Origin: Kuschelorhynchus macadamiae
Lineage: Eukaryota > Arthropoda > Insecta > Coleoptera > Curculionidae
DNA length: 64,000 bases
Direction: 5' to 3'
NCBI GenBank assembly: GCA_030620095.1
Contig: JAUTXW010005178.1
Span: 1,116,001 to 1,180,000 of the forward strand
Below, piece after piece: positions 1-9,599 of the stretch. Both the position numbers and the translations under genes were made by a program. Position 1 is the stretch's first letter. Every line of letters begins with the position of its first letter. Below the pieces are notes generated by a model. The model was given only the letters and a program-made list of their open reading frames with translations. It was not told the DNA's origin and did no database searches.

Positions 1-83
1 TTTCTTCAAATCGATCAGTTTTATTTGGTGCAATATGCAGATATACGAGTTTCATTTTTATAGAACCTTCATGAACTTGCTTC

Positions 84-625
84 CTAAATGTAACATCCTG
101 TATATGTTTATGAAATGGGTATTTTCTTGTCCATTATAAATATACCAGAAATTTGACAAAACCTCTTAAAGGCAAACAATATACAAGAAACGTTTGTATT
201 TAACTTTTTTTATAACTTAGATTGTACATTTTTTTATTATAATTTGTTGATTATCTGGGAGTTTCGGTTTTCTTAAATCAACAACAACTTTGGTTTCTTA
301 TATGTAACATCTTATGTATTATATGTCTGCTATCAAATAGACCCCTTCTTGGGGATTATAAATATGCTAAGTTTAAACCTTACACACGACAAATTAAAAA
401 AAAAACCTTGCTATAAGAAACAACGTATTCCCATTACCTCGACTATTTAATAAAACGTTCTCCTCCTCTCTCTAACACATTGTCTTTGCGGGATTTTTGA
501 CAAATTTCTCGGATCTTTCAATATCACGCTATTAAACCTGGTATATTTATAATCAGCAAGAAAAGAACCATTTGATGGACATATAATATACAGCGTGTAT
601 ATATTTAAGAAACCAAAGTTAATGT
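84..625. repeat. Diverged repeat trio with an inverted copy
   Basis: Three related segments are visible by eye. Two are direct (about 84-155 and 290-370), sharing the elements ATGTAACATC and ATTATAAATAT. The third (about 540-630) is the reverse complement of the second, sharing ACTTTGGTTTCTTA and ATTATATGTC. The second and third form an imperfect inverted repeat around a spacer of about 170 bp. The arrangement suggests a fold-back or miniature inverted-repeat element, but no target-site duplication was identified. No coding potential is recognised. Confidence 0.45.
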
Positions 626-1008
626 TGGTTTCAGAAAAAGGAACCACTGCGTATATCTTCAAACTACACTTAAAAAATTACATTCCAAAGTAGGGTTGCC
701 AGGTGCCCCGCTTTAGACGTGATTGCCACGCTTTTTTACTAACTGCCACGCCAAAGTTTCCAAATGCCCCGCATTCCAACAACAGACAAAGCTTAAAGCA
801 TTCCTGTGTTGTATATGTCATACTAATAGTGTACTCTCCAAGAATCAATAATCACCAGCAAGAAGAAATCCATCCTGAGTACTTCTAAAAAAGTGTTTAG
901 GAGATGACTTAGAGCTTAGAGTCAGACCCACCCCTAAACATACGCCGAATGCACTAGCAAATTGTTCTAGATCAAGAACAGAAGCCATTAAACAAAGCAA
1001 AGCAACAA

Positions 1009-1039
1009 CCTTAGACAAGGAAAGAGAACTTGTCTAAGG
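1009..1039. repeat. Perfect 11-bp hairpin
   Basis: CCTTAGACAAG at 1009-1019 is followed by a 9-nt purine-rich loop and then by its exact reverse complement at 1029-1039. It could form a stem-loop in RNA or single-stranded DNA. No flanking gene or terminal repeat gives it a role. Confidence 0.6.
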
Positions 1040-1080
1040 CAACAACCAACAACTGTAAGTCAAACTGTTGTACCTTGGCG

Positions 1081-1151
1081 TAATTCCGGTATATTATTTA
1101 TTTTTTTAGTATTTCGACTACCGTTAAACGTGTTTTTCGCATATTTTTCAC

Positions 1152-1225
<74 letters not shown>
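1081..1225. repeat. Direct repeat copy 1 plus (TA)n tract
   Basis: A block of about 75 bp (containing ATTTCGACTACCGTTAAACG) runs straight into a TA microsatellite from about 1157 to 1225. The same block followed by a TA tract recurs at 1649-1781, about 568 bp downstream. The shared unit includes the microsatellite boundary, so the two copies derive from one duplication rather than two independent TA expansions. An open frame of alternating Ile-Tyr across this tract is an artefact of the repeat. Confidence 0.8.
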
Positions 1226-1228
<3 letters not shown>

Positions 1229-1420
1229 CTTCCATTTTTAGAAGTTTCGAGTGTGCTATAAATGAAGGTGAAACTGCTTAGTACATACAAATAATTTTTA
1301 TGTTTTATAAATAAATATCTGTATATATGATAAATCCAGTCGTTGGCTTTAATAACTGCCAAAAAATGCAGTTGTTAGTGTTTATACATTGTTAATAATA
1401 TATACCTATATAATATATAT

Positions 1421-1640
1421 TTTATAAAAGCGAAGTATTGTAATCGTGAAAAATCGCCTTCCAATATTTTTTCAGATGTTTACGTTTTAAGGTTCCTAGA
1501 TGCCGAAAAACATGTTTTGTCAAACTCGTCGGTCTGTCTGTCTGTTCACGGGATAGCTAAAAAACTACTTACCCGATTGACTTCAATCTTGATCAAAAAT
1601 TAAGGGTCACATGGGGACGATATGGTAATATTTGGGTAAA
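1421..1640 (+). repeat. Dispersed repeat family A, copy 1
   Basis: This segment carries the signature of a family also present at 7920-8480, 25985-26965 and 51600-52820: an ATCGTGAAAAA start, then a GTTCCTAGATGCC element, then GTCGGTCTGTCTGTCTGTTC, then CTACTTACCCGATTGACTTC and AAAATTAAGGGTCA. Orientation is called + by agreement with the copies at 51.6-52.8 kb. It is non-coding. Confidence 0.7.
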
Positions 1641-1648
1641 CATCCAAT

Positions 1649-1713
1649 TCCGTATATTATTTATTTTTTTAGTATTTCGACTACCGTTAAACGTGTTTTT
1701 CGCATTTTTTCAC

Positions 1714-1780
<67 letters not shown>

Positions 1781-1781
1781 A
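1649..1781. repeat. Direct repeat copy 2 plus (TA)n tract
   Basis: This is nearly identical to 1081-1225: the same ATTTCGACTACCGTTAAACG block followed by a TA tract, which here is interrupted once by TG. The repeat-family-A copy at 1421-1640 lies between the two direct repeats. Confidence 0.8.
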
Positions 1782-2589
1782 ATCTTGCGTTGAGTCGAAT
1801 TCAGATGAGTTATCTGATGAAAATTACTAGTAAACCAAAGAGAAAAAAAACGAAAGGGTAACTGTGATAGGTACTTACTTATATATACTTTAAAAATGAC
1901 TAATTTGGGACCTTATAATCGTTCTTCTTTTAAGGTTTAAAAAGAAAAGGAACAAATAATCATTGCAGCGATGTATTACATGTTATTCGAATTTTTCAGT
2001 TACACATGGGGGCGAACATAATGTTATGGTGCACATGACCACAGAAAAACCTAAAAAATATTTTCAAAGCACATCGGGACCCAAAATTATCTCATTTTTA
2101 AGTAGGACATAGGATGAGAAAAGTAGACAATATATATTGGAACATTCGCACAGCTGTTTATGGACTGAATTCCGAAGGCATGTGAGCACAAGATCGGGTA
2201 GTTTAGTTCCGGCTTTGGAGAGACTATTAAAACATTTTCCTACGATAAAAAGCTATTTTCTGAGCTGTAAATGAACTACACCAATTAAAAAAAAATCCTT
2301 GAGCATGAGTCCTCGGAATCTTATATTGGATTGTTGGCAAATGTAAATGATATGCTCATTAAAAAATAGATTCTGATTTTTTGGCTCTAGGGTTATATGA
2401 CAATCGATATGACATTATGACAGCAGTACGCACATCTTTACGTGATCGGTTAGAAGAACATTTTTATGGCTTTGTCGCTCGGAATATATTACAAAAAATT
2501 GATAATGATTCGACTAATATTACATTTAAAAAGGAAGTAGATGCTTTTCTGGAATGGTGTATTTCTTGTTTAGAGAACTGATTTGACTT

Positions 2590-2680
2590 TGGCAATCATA
2601 AATATAAGAGCCAGCAGCTTCCTCCGATCTTAGTCCAATCGAAAACTTATGGGGCGAATGAAAACTGAGGTGGATGAATG
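2590..2680 (+). pseudogene. Tc1/mariner transposase scrap (C-terminal catalytic motif)
   Basis: One frame reads PAASSDLSPIENLWGE followed by a stop. It matches the strongly conserved Tc1/mariner motif around the last catalytic acid, usually written SPDLNPIENLW. Only this short stretch is recognisable. A neighbouring 66-codon open frame at 2381-2581 is not convincingly part of a known transposase. Decayed, non-functional. Confidence 0.6.
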
Positions 2681-2811
2681 GCACCTCGAAATAAAAATGA
2701 ATTAAACTTGATTGACTGAATCGTTACTTGTAAGTAAGTAAATTTATAAAAACAAAGAAAAATCAATAAAAATAATAAATCCCGAGTTTATATTTCTAAA
2801 AATAATAAATC

Positions 2812-3127
2812 CGGAGTTTATAAATTAAACTGTGGATCATGCTCAAAAGTGTATATAGGCCAGACTGAGAGAACTTTTAAACAGAGATTAGCATAGCATA
2901 AAAGAAGCTTTATTAAAAACAAAACAGGTTCAACATACGCCCAACATTTGTTAAATACTAACCATGCTTTCGATGAAAATTTTGAAATATTGCCTACAAT
3001 AAACAAAAGTAAAAAATTGTCACTTTTAGAGTCTATGGAAATTAATAAACGTAAAAACACCCAGTGTCTCTTAAACGACCATTTAGATATGAATAATTCA
3101 CCACTTTTGTTAGACATTTCCGTCTAG
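2812..3127 (+). pseudogene. Penelope-like element GIY-YIG endonuclease remnant
   Basis: Reading from about 2818, the frame gives YKLNCGSCSKVYIGQT and then R-x-F-K-x-R-L. This is the start of the GIY-YIG nuclease domain at the C terminus of Penelope-like retroelements, with the C-x2-C pair before the VYIG core. It continues through a Q-H-L/N-H segment and an LLESMEI helix containing the expected glutamate, and ends at a stop at 3125-3127. One in-frame TAG lies just after the KQRLA segment, so it is broken. No reverse-transcriptase region is recognisable upstream, so this is a 3' fragment. Confidence 0.75.
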
Positions 3128-3227
3128 ATGTTATTTAGGACTCTCGTAGGCCATAGAAACCTACCTAGAAATATGTTTTATAAAAATCAAGCTCATTTAG
3201 CAAAGTGTTAGTTTAAATACCGTTTGT

Positions 3228-3252
3228 CTGACGAAGCTACAGTGTGCGAAAC
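3228..3252 (+). ncRNA. Hammerhead-ribozyme-like core downstream of the Penelope fragment
   Basis: CTGACGA followed within 20 nt by GCGAAAC fits the CUGANGA ... GAAA core of a hammerhead ribozyme. Penelope-like elements are known to carry such motifs in their pseudo-LTRs, and this one lies about 100 bp after the end of the endonuclease frame. Stem II would be very short here, so activity is doubtful. Confidence 0.35.
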
Positions 3253-3259
3253 ATATGTC

Positions 3260-4760
3260 ACAAGTTGTGAATAAAAGTGAAAATCAAAAACAGTTTAAAG
3301 GGTTTTTTTAAATTGTTAAAAATAAATTAATTACGCCAGTTTTACATGCATAGGGTCACCGTTATTGCCCAATATGCGACCAACTTGATTTCGGATATTT
3401 CTGAAATGTTTACAACTGAACAGACGTTATATTAGCGATTAATTACACCTGCTTGTTTCTACTTCTATGTTTTTTATTAGTAAAATTATGTTTTGAAAGT
3501 TATAACTTCATTTTATTATTCCTATATAAGCGGTCTTTGCTTCAAGGCCACTTGACTGTCTGAGTAAATGTAATAACCCGTTCTTCACCCCGGTTAACAT
3601 AAAACACTTAAAAAAATGCATTTTGGATATCTTTAAAACTTGAATCTAGATGACCTTTTTAGATTTTCAAACTTTAACAATGCCATAAAAGTCTAATATA
3701 AATATTTTTTTATAATGGCTTTTTCCCTTACGTGGAACTAATTTTTTCTTTCAAAACAATATCTTGTTTCTCTATGCAGCGTACTTCTGTATATTCTGTA
3801 AATGTTTCCATTTCCTTGACATAAAGGGATTTTATAGGAGAAAAAAAGAGATATTCTCCTGTATATCTAGCCATACATCAACACTCTCTTCCCCAACCCC
3901 GCGGTCCTTTTAATCCCCCATCAACCGCGAAGCCAATCAATAACGGCATAATGAAATAAAAGACAGTCTGTGCGCGGGGGGGAAATTAGCCGGCATCATT
4001 TGCTTTGGCAGCTGCCGGATGCATGGGGGGAAAGTTTTTTGTTTCAGTTTTCCTGTTTTCCTAGGATGAAGGGTCGTCACAAATGAGTTTTTAACATGAA
4101 TTGTTTGATCGTGAAATGTTTAATTATGAAAGGTTGTTTAAAATAATGTAATGATTATAAACAATTATTTGAGACGTTTGGAAAAAAAGGTGGTGTAATG
4201 CTGCCAACTAGGCGGGTCATATAGATATAAAATCGACAACCCAAAAAAATTATTGGCAGGTACCTTAACTCAGATCGATCAAACTATAAATATTCCAAAC
4301 TGAAAATAAAGACGTGCTTAATATCCATATATGGAAAACGTTTAAGGTCATTTTGTCGTTCAAAAGTTCTCTAAGTAAAAAAATCGGTAAATTCGCCTTT
4401 ATCCACAACTTCCCTAGTATAGTACAGTACTTCTCGTCCTGGGGCCAGTGCAGGACATTTTATAAATACACACAAAACACAGGAGGGTCCGGATAGGTAG
4501 GTTGAAAAACATTTAAGGAAAGGAAACAAAGGCGGTCGATAACTAAGCACATAGATCAACTTTAGTTATAAAGCAAATATGATTTAATGGAAGCAAATGG
4601 TAGTTTCATTAGTTCGGAAGAAAGATATGATACGGATTCTGTGTTATCGAAACAGCTAAAAAGTCTATGGTTTAGGTCATCTAATGATTCACTGTCACAT
4701 GAACATGATGGTTATTTTGTCGGGATAGCAAAACAGACTGACAATGAGATAATATGATCA
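3260..4760. other. Unassigned intergenic stretch
   Basis: No convincing gene is seen. Around 3890-4030 there is an unusually GC-rich patch with runs of C and G, including a GCGCGGGGGGG run, standing out from the AT-rich surroundings. Short open frames at 4314-4559 on both strands overlap each other and show no family motif. Confidence 0.5.
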
Positions 4761-4766
4761 CTTTAG

Positions 4767-4767
<1 letters not shown>

Positions 4768-4845
<78 letters not shown>

Positions 4846-4878
4846 TATGACGTTGGTGTACGTGGAATGAAAACATAT

Positions 4879-4923
<45 letters not shown>
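4768..4923. repeat. Two (TA)n microsatellites
   Basis: Two long TA dinucleotide runs (about 4768-4843 and 4881-4923) are separated by about 37 bp of unique sequence. Confidence 0.9.
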
Positions 4924-4925
<2 letters not shown>

Positions 4926-5244
4926 CTGAGAATTCTAGAGCCTTTAATATAGCTAACGCTTCGGTTGAAAAAATGGATGATATTTTATACATTTTAGTTA
5001 CCAGTCTGTTAAATTATAAAGGCACAATCTACTCCATTACTATTTTTTGATCCATTAGAATATATTTTGTAGTAGGATTTAAACTTATCTAAAACTTTAT
5101 TTAAAATGCTTTTATTGAGTATTTGTAATTCAGTAAATTAGTTCCAGATTTAAATAAGTAATGTTTAATGGGTTTTCCAATATAAAATTTCAGAATAAAT
5201 TATTGTATTCTGCTATTGTAGCGAAAGCGGAGTGGAGGACTTAT

Positions 5245-5590
5245 TTATTAGACCGAAACGGTAGTGTTGGGTTAGGCATAGGTAATTTATTTATTCTATT
5301 TAAAAGGTTGTTATTGTTGTATTGCATATTTTTTAATAAGAATTTCTCCGCTAATACTTTTCTCCTTAAAAATAATGAGAGTTCGCCAGAAGCGCCTGAA
5401 TTTGCGTGGATTGGAATGCTCCCGTAATTAACCTCAAAGCCTTATGTTGTACTATATTAATTTTTTTAAGGCGTGAATTACAAGCTGCTCCATAAAATAT
5501 AGCTCCGTTATTTAAGAGAGATCTAGTAAATGCCTTATAAAACCTCAAGGATGTATTTGGATCTATCTCCAAGACCACACCCAAAGTAGC
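5245..5590 (-). pseudogene. I-like LINE reverse transcriptase C-terminal fragment
   Basis: On the minus strand the frame from about 5584 reads YKAFTRSLLNNGAIFYGAA, then LKKINIVQHKALRLITGAFQST. This is the region just after the RT domain in I/R1/Jockey-type LINEs (the family pattern is YGS followed by a helix and GAFRTSP). After a frameshift near 5370 it continues as LRRKVLAEKFLLKNMQ to a stop near 5245. Truncated and frameshifted. Confidence 0.75.
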
Positions 5591-5866
5591 ACAAATTCGC
5601 TGATGAGCTTTTTTGCCTAACAGTTAGCTATAAAAGTCACATAAAAACCAGAGATTTGTCAGGTTTTAGCAAATAATTCCTGGTTTGTTTTCTAGCGATG
5701 AAAGCTCGCTTCAAATTAGATTTTTTGGCTCCAAAAGTAGAAGTTTTTAAAGTAAATAGGCAACAGCACAATTACTGAGCCAAAACATATCTTTTATGGG
5801 GTAATTAAACTTTTTTTGTATTATTGGATGGTCAAAAAGTAGAAATATGTGTCGATTTTGTTGCCA

Positions 5867-6065
5867 ACGTAACCAGATATATTCTAGTAAGTATTTAAGT
5901 TAAAATATAGTAAGAATAGCTGTTCAAAATGCTAAAATATGACATTTTTAAACAATAGAAATCGAGGTACGAATATGATCAATAAGTAGCATTTTTCCCA
6001 TATGCCAACCAAACATATTTTAGCAAGTATTTAAGTTTAATTATAGTAATAATACCTATATAAGA
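5867..6065. repeat. Local imperfect duplication
   Basis: The sequences at about 5867-5930 and 6003-6065 share a pattern (AACCA, then AGTATTTAAGTT and ATAGTAA). It is a short local duplication in otherwise featureless AT-rich DNA extending to about 7900. No gene is recognised in 5600-7900. Confidence 0.45.
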
Positions 6066-7099
6066 ATGCCAGATTATAACATTTTAAGTTTCAAAATTAA
6101 ACTAAAATTGGGTAGTTTTATTTTGCTTATTTTTGCTATTATTGCCAAAAAATGCCAATTTTTCAAATTTACGTTTTTAACCTATAAACCTATACTTAAA
6201 CCAAACTGAAGATTTATTTAGAAAAACGAAATATAAATTATTTACCATACAGAATGTCTAATGAAAAGATTAAATATTCCACTACATATTATAGGCAAAA
6301 TTTTAGTAATTAAGTAAAAAATACATTTCCAAACTAAAAAAAAAATATTTGTAGAAAACAAAATTTTTAGTTTCAAGAAGGTAATGTTTTACATGCCTAT
6401 CTTAGATTCTTTTAACAGTAAAAGTTCCTGCGCAAGTGTTTTTTGTCCTCACTGACCGTCAAACTTCAAATATTTTACACAATAAGTCATAGTGTATTTC
6501 TACGAAACCATGATTTGTTATCTTTGCATTTCCTCTTGGTTCATAAATTCTTACACTGATTGGCTCTGTTAATACAATTTCTACATAATTTGAAACAATT
6601 GATGATTTATCATATAAACGAAGAAACGGCGAAAAATGAGGAATTATATAGCTAAATTTCGGGAAAAATGTTACTCAAATTTTGGCTAAAAAAGCTCGAT
6701 TTTAAAGTAAAAAAGTAGCTAATAACCCCAACCATAAAATCAAAAGAGAGGCCCGTATAATTGGCCATTTTTACCCCATTATGGCCAAATTTTTATTCCC
6801 CACTATAGCCATATTTCCGTCTTTATACTGTAATAGAACTGTTATTTTGGCTAACAATTTTAGCTAATTAGCCAGGGATATTAGCCAATATGGCAGCATT
6901 TTAGCCCAGATTTCAGACTTTTTTCGGCTTTGTCAATATTGTGATTAATATAGTGATTCCAAGGCAATTTTTGATCCAAAAATACTCCTTTATTATTAAA
7001 AAAAGTATCCAATGTCCAAGTCCAAACGGTAAAAAATTAGAAAGAAACATGCCTATATCAAAATATTTTTAGAGTTTCGGGAGGTCCAGGCCCCCTGAA

Positions 7100-7330
7100 C
7101 CCTCCCTGGCTACGTTCCTACTTCCTTGAATCCTTTTAATTCTTTTATAATAGATTTGTCGTGATTCTTACTCTTGTAAATTGGTTTTACTCAGACCTTC
7201 CATCTTTATGAATAATTCTTTTTATGAAAAGAGAACTTTACAGATTGTGTTAAGCCAATTTCCCTCTCAATGAATTCATTAAGACTTCTTAGTCTGGCAC
7301 GTAGCCAGAAATTCAGTTCGGGAGGGGGAT
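7100..7330. other. Possible hAT-type terminal motifs
   Basis: CTCCCTGGCTACGTTCC at about 7102-7118 and CACGTAGCCAGAAATTC at about 7308-7324 are inverted relative to each other. They resemble the CAGGGGCGTAGCCAG-type termini common in hAT elements. They may be the ends of two different elements. No target-site duplication was verified. Confidence 0.3.
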
Positions 7331-7919
7331 CCAACAAATATTGAATGCGATTCGTACCCTAAATACTTAAGTCGCGTTAACGAAATTTCCGCAAAAAAAA
7401 AACGTCGAAAATCCGCTTTTATGACCCTGTTTCTTTATTGCTTATGGGAATAATAAAAGGTATTAACGAATTTTAGTAACAAAATATGAGGGCATTCGGA
7501 TTATGTAATAAATTAGCTATTGACATAAACAATAAAGATGATAATGCAACATTTAGGTATTAGTGTACCTTAATGAAAACAGATGTGTTAAAATAAATAT
7601 AACTTTCGCTTTTTTTAGAAATGTCTATATATAAGTATTTACTTTCTTGAGCCAAATAGTTTATATTATCAGGTAGCGATTATAATTGCGAAACAATGCA
7701 AAGCATATCTGTCATACATAACTTATAAAGCATTAAATGTCTCAAAAAATGATATTGTGGAAAAATCAACAGTCTGTACATGCATATAATTATTCGATAT
7801 TATTATATTTGATAGTATGTAATTTTTGTTTTGTTTTTAATTTGTTTATTATCATTATTTTGCATAACATTTGTGTAGTCTACAAAAAAATAAATTATAT
7901 CCTTTATTATTTTCCTCCA

Positions 7920-8480
7920 TAAAAAGGTATTATTCCAATAAATGGAATTTTAGGGAATTTTTAATCGTTTTATTAGGCCGCCATATAGGATTCGCGCTTA
8001 AAATTTACCTGCCTAAAATAGTTTAACACTTGATTTTTGTGCAAAATTTCATGAATTGGATAAGTAGTTTTTTGGTACCGAATTTGTAATCATTTCATTA
8101 GGTCGCCATTTGGTTTCATCATAACATATTTACACAAACATTTTACCAGGTGATTCCTATAGCACACTTTATTTTTGCGTAAATTTTGAAGTCAATTCAG
8201 TAAGTAATTTCGTAATAATGATTTTTTACATTTTTTTTGTCACCACTTTGTTCCGCCAGATTGGATTTTTATCAAAATATAACCATTTTAACTTATGACC
8301 CTTGAATTTTAACTAAAATTTTAAATCAGTCGGAAAAAAGTTTTTGAGCTGTGGCGCGTACAGACAGAACGACAGACTGATTTTGGAAATTGAAGGACAT
8401 GCTTTTCGGGGTCCAGGGACTGGAACTGCATGTGATAGAAATATTACACCATGCCTTTGACTTTATATACGAGAAAAGCC
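7920..8480 (-). repeat. Dispersed repeat family A, copy 2 (reverse)
   Basis: The reverse complement carries the family-A features: a CTGTCTGTACGCG-like motif at about 8355-8375 and the alternating segments with GCCGCCAT / CGCCATTTGG near 7978 and 8102 that recur in the 51.6-52.8 kb copies. It is diverged and non-coding. A short open frame within it on the minus strand is incidental. Confidence 0.55.
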
Positions 8481-8702
8481 AATGACTATGCAAATAAAGG
8501 TGTTTATCTTCTGGCCTGTCATAATGACGATTATTTTTATTGTCACTTTTAGTATCAAAGTGAATCATAGTCCTAAGTAAGACTGTAATGGATTTATAAT
8601 TTATAATAAGTCTTCAAAAAAACAGCAACGAGAAAACGACTACGTTTTGGGAATGTTTTTTAACAAAATTTGCGGTTTGCACTCCACAAAATAAAGTTTG
8701 TA

Positions 8703-9575
8703 TAGGGATGGCAACGATACATCGATGTTTTAAAAACATCGATATATCGAGCATAAAATTCGATGTTTTTATATTTCAATACATCGATGTTTTAACTGAA
8801 ACATCGAACTCTGGGCATCGCGCATTGATAAAAAATCGCCAAAAATGTCGCCAACGTCACGGATTTACTAACAAATTATCCGTTCCTAAAGATGAACGTT
8901 GTGTTGCCATCGCTGCACTCACTCACAGTGCTAAGCCGACAGTAATAACATGTATTTTTAAAGTTTGGGAGGAGTGGAAACATATATACCCAAACTTGTA
9001 TCCTATTGCTAGGAAATACCTTTCCCAGTTGGAACATCAGTTCCGTCAGAAAGGCTGTTTTCTAAAGCTTCTGCGATTATCACTTCAGCTCGCAGTAGGC
9101 TTTTGGGTGAACCGCTTTCAAAACTAATATTTTTGAGTTCATTACCCGATTATTATTGGGAATAATGTTCCGTTTTTAGTTAAATTTTCGTTACGTTTTT
9201 ACTATTTATTACAGAGTTAAGTTTTTGTTTAGTTTATTTTTGTTATAATCATAATGTCAAATAAATATACGTATTTATTTATATGAACTACAGGCTACTT
9301 TTCTTTTTAGTTAAATTTTTGTTATGCTTTTTCTATTTAATGCATAGTTAAGTTTTTGTTATAATCATAATGTCAAATAAATGTACGAATTTATATGAAC
9401 TACAGGCTGCTTTTGTGTTTTAACTTATTGGATTAGTCGTGTAATTATAATATCGAAACCGATGCATCGAAATATCGATGTTTTTCTTTCGATGTACCGA
9501 ACGAATCGATTTTACGCCCACCGATGTCTATCGATGTCGATACATCGGTGTTTTTTTAAAAATTGCCATCCCTAG
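8703..9575 (+). mobile_element. Internally deleted hAT element
   Basis: The ends are inverted: TAGGGATGGCAA at the left and TTGCCATCCCTA at the right. They are flanked by AGTTTGTA (8695-8702) and ACTTTGTA (9576-9583), an 8-bp duplication differing at one base, which is the hAT size. Both subterminal regions are crowded with CATCGATGT / ATCGATGTTTT repeats, about eight within the outer 150 bp, probably transposase-binding sites. Only the C-terminal part of a transposase remains inside, so the element is non-autonomous. Confidence 0.75.
8855..9165 (+). pseudogene. hAT transposase C-terminal (dimerisation) remnant
   Basis: The first frame reads EEWKHIYPNLYPIARKYLS. After a frameshift near 9035 it resumes as SVPSERLFSKASAIITSAR, then RLLGE, LIFLSSLPDYYWE and a stop at 9163-9165. 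This is the conserved C-terminal hAT dimerisation block (pattern S-x-P-S-E-R-x-F-S) with the usual ending. The catalytic acids of the central domain are absent. Confidence 0.8.
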
Positions 9576-9599
9576 ACTTTGTATGTTATTCTGATCCAG

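Noticed and set aside
1156..1362. Open frame of alternating Ile-Tyr on the minus strand
   Set aside because: Produced by translating the TA microsatellite; no coding evidence.
2381..2581. 66-codon plus-strand frame (LYDNRYDIMTAVRTSLRDRL)
   Set aside because: It looks protein-like and lies near the Tc1/mariner scrap, but I could not match it to that or any other family, so it is not listed as a gene.
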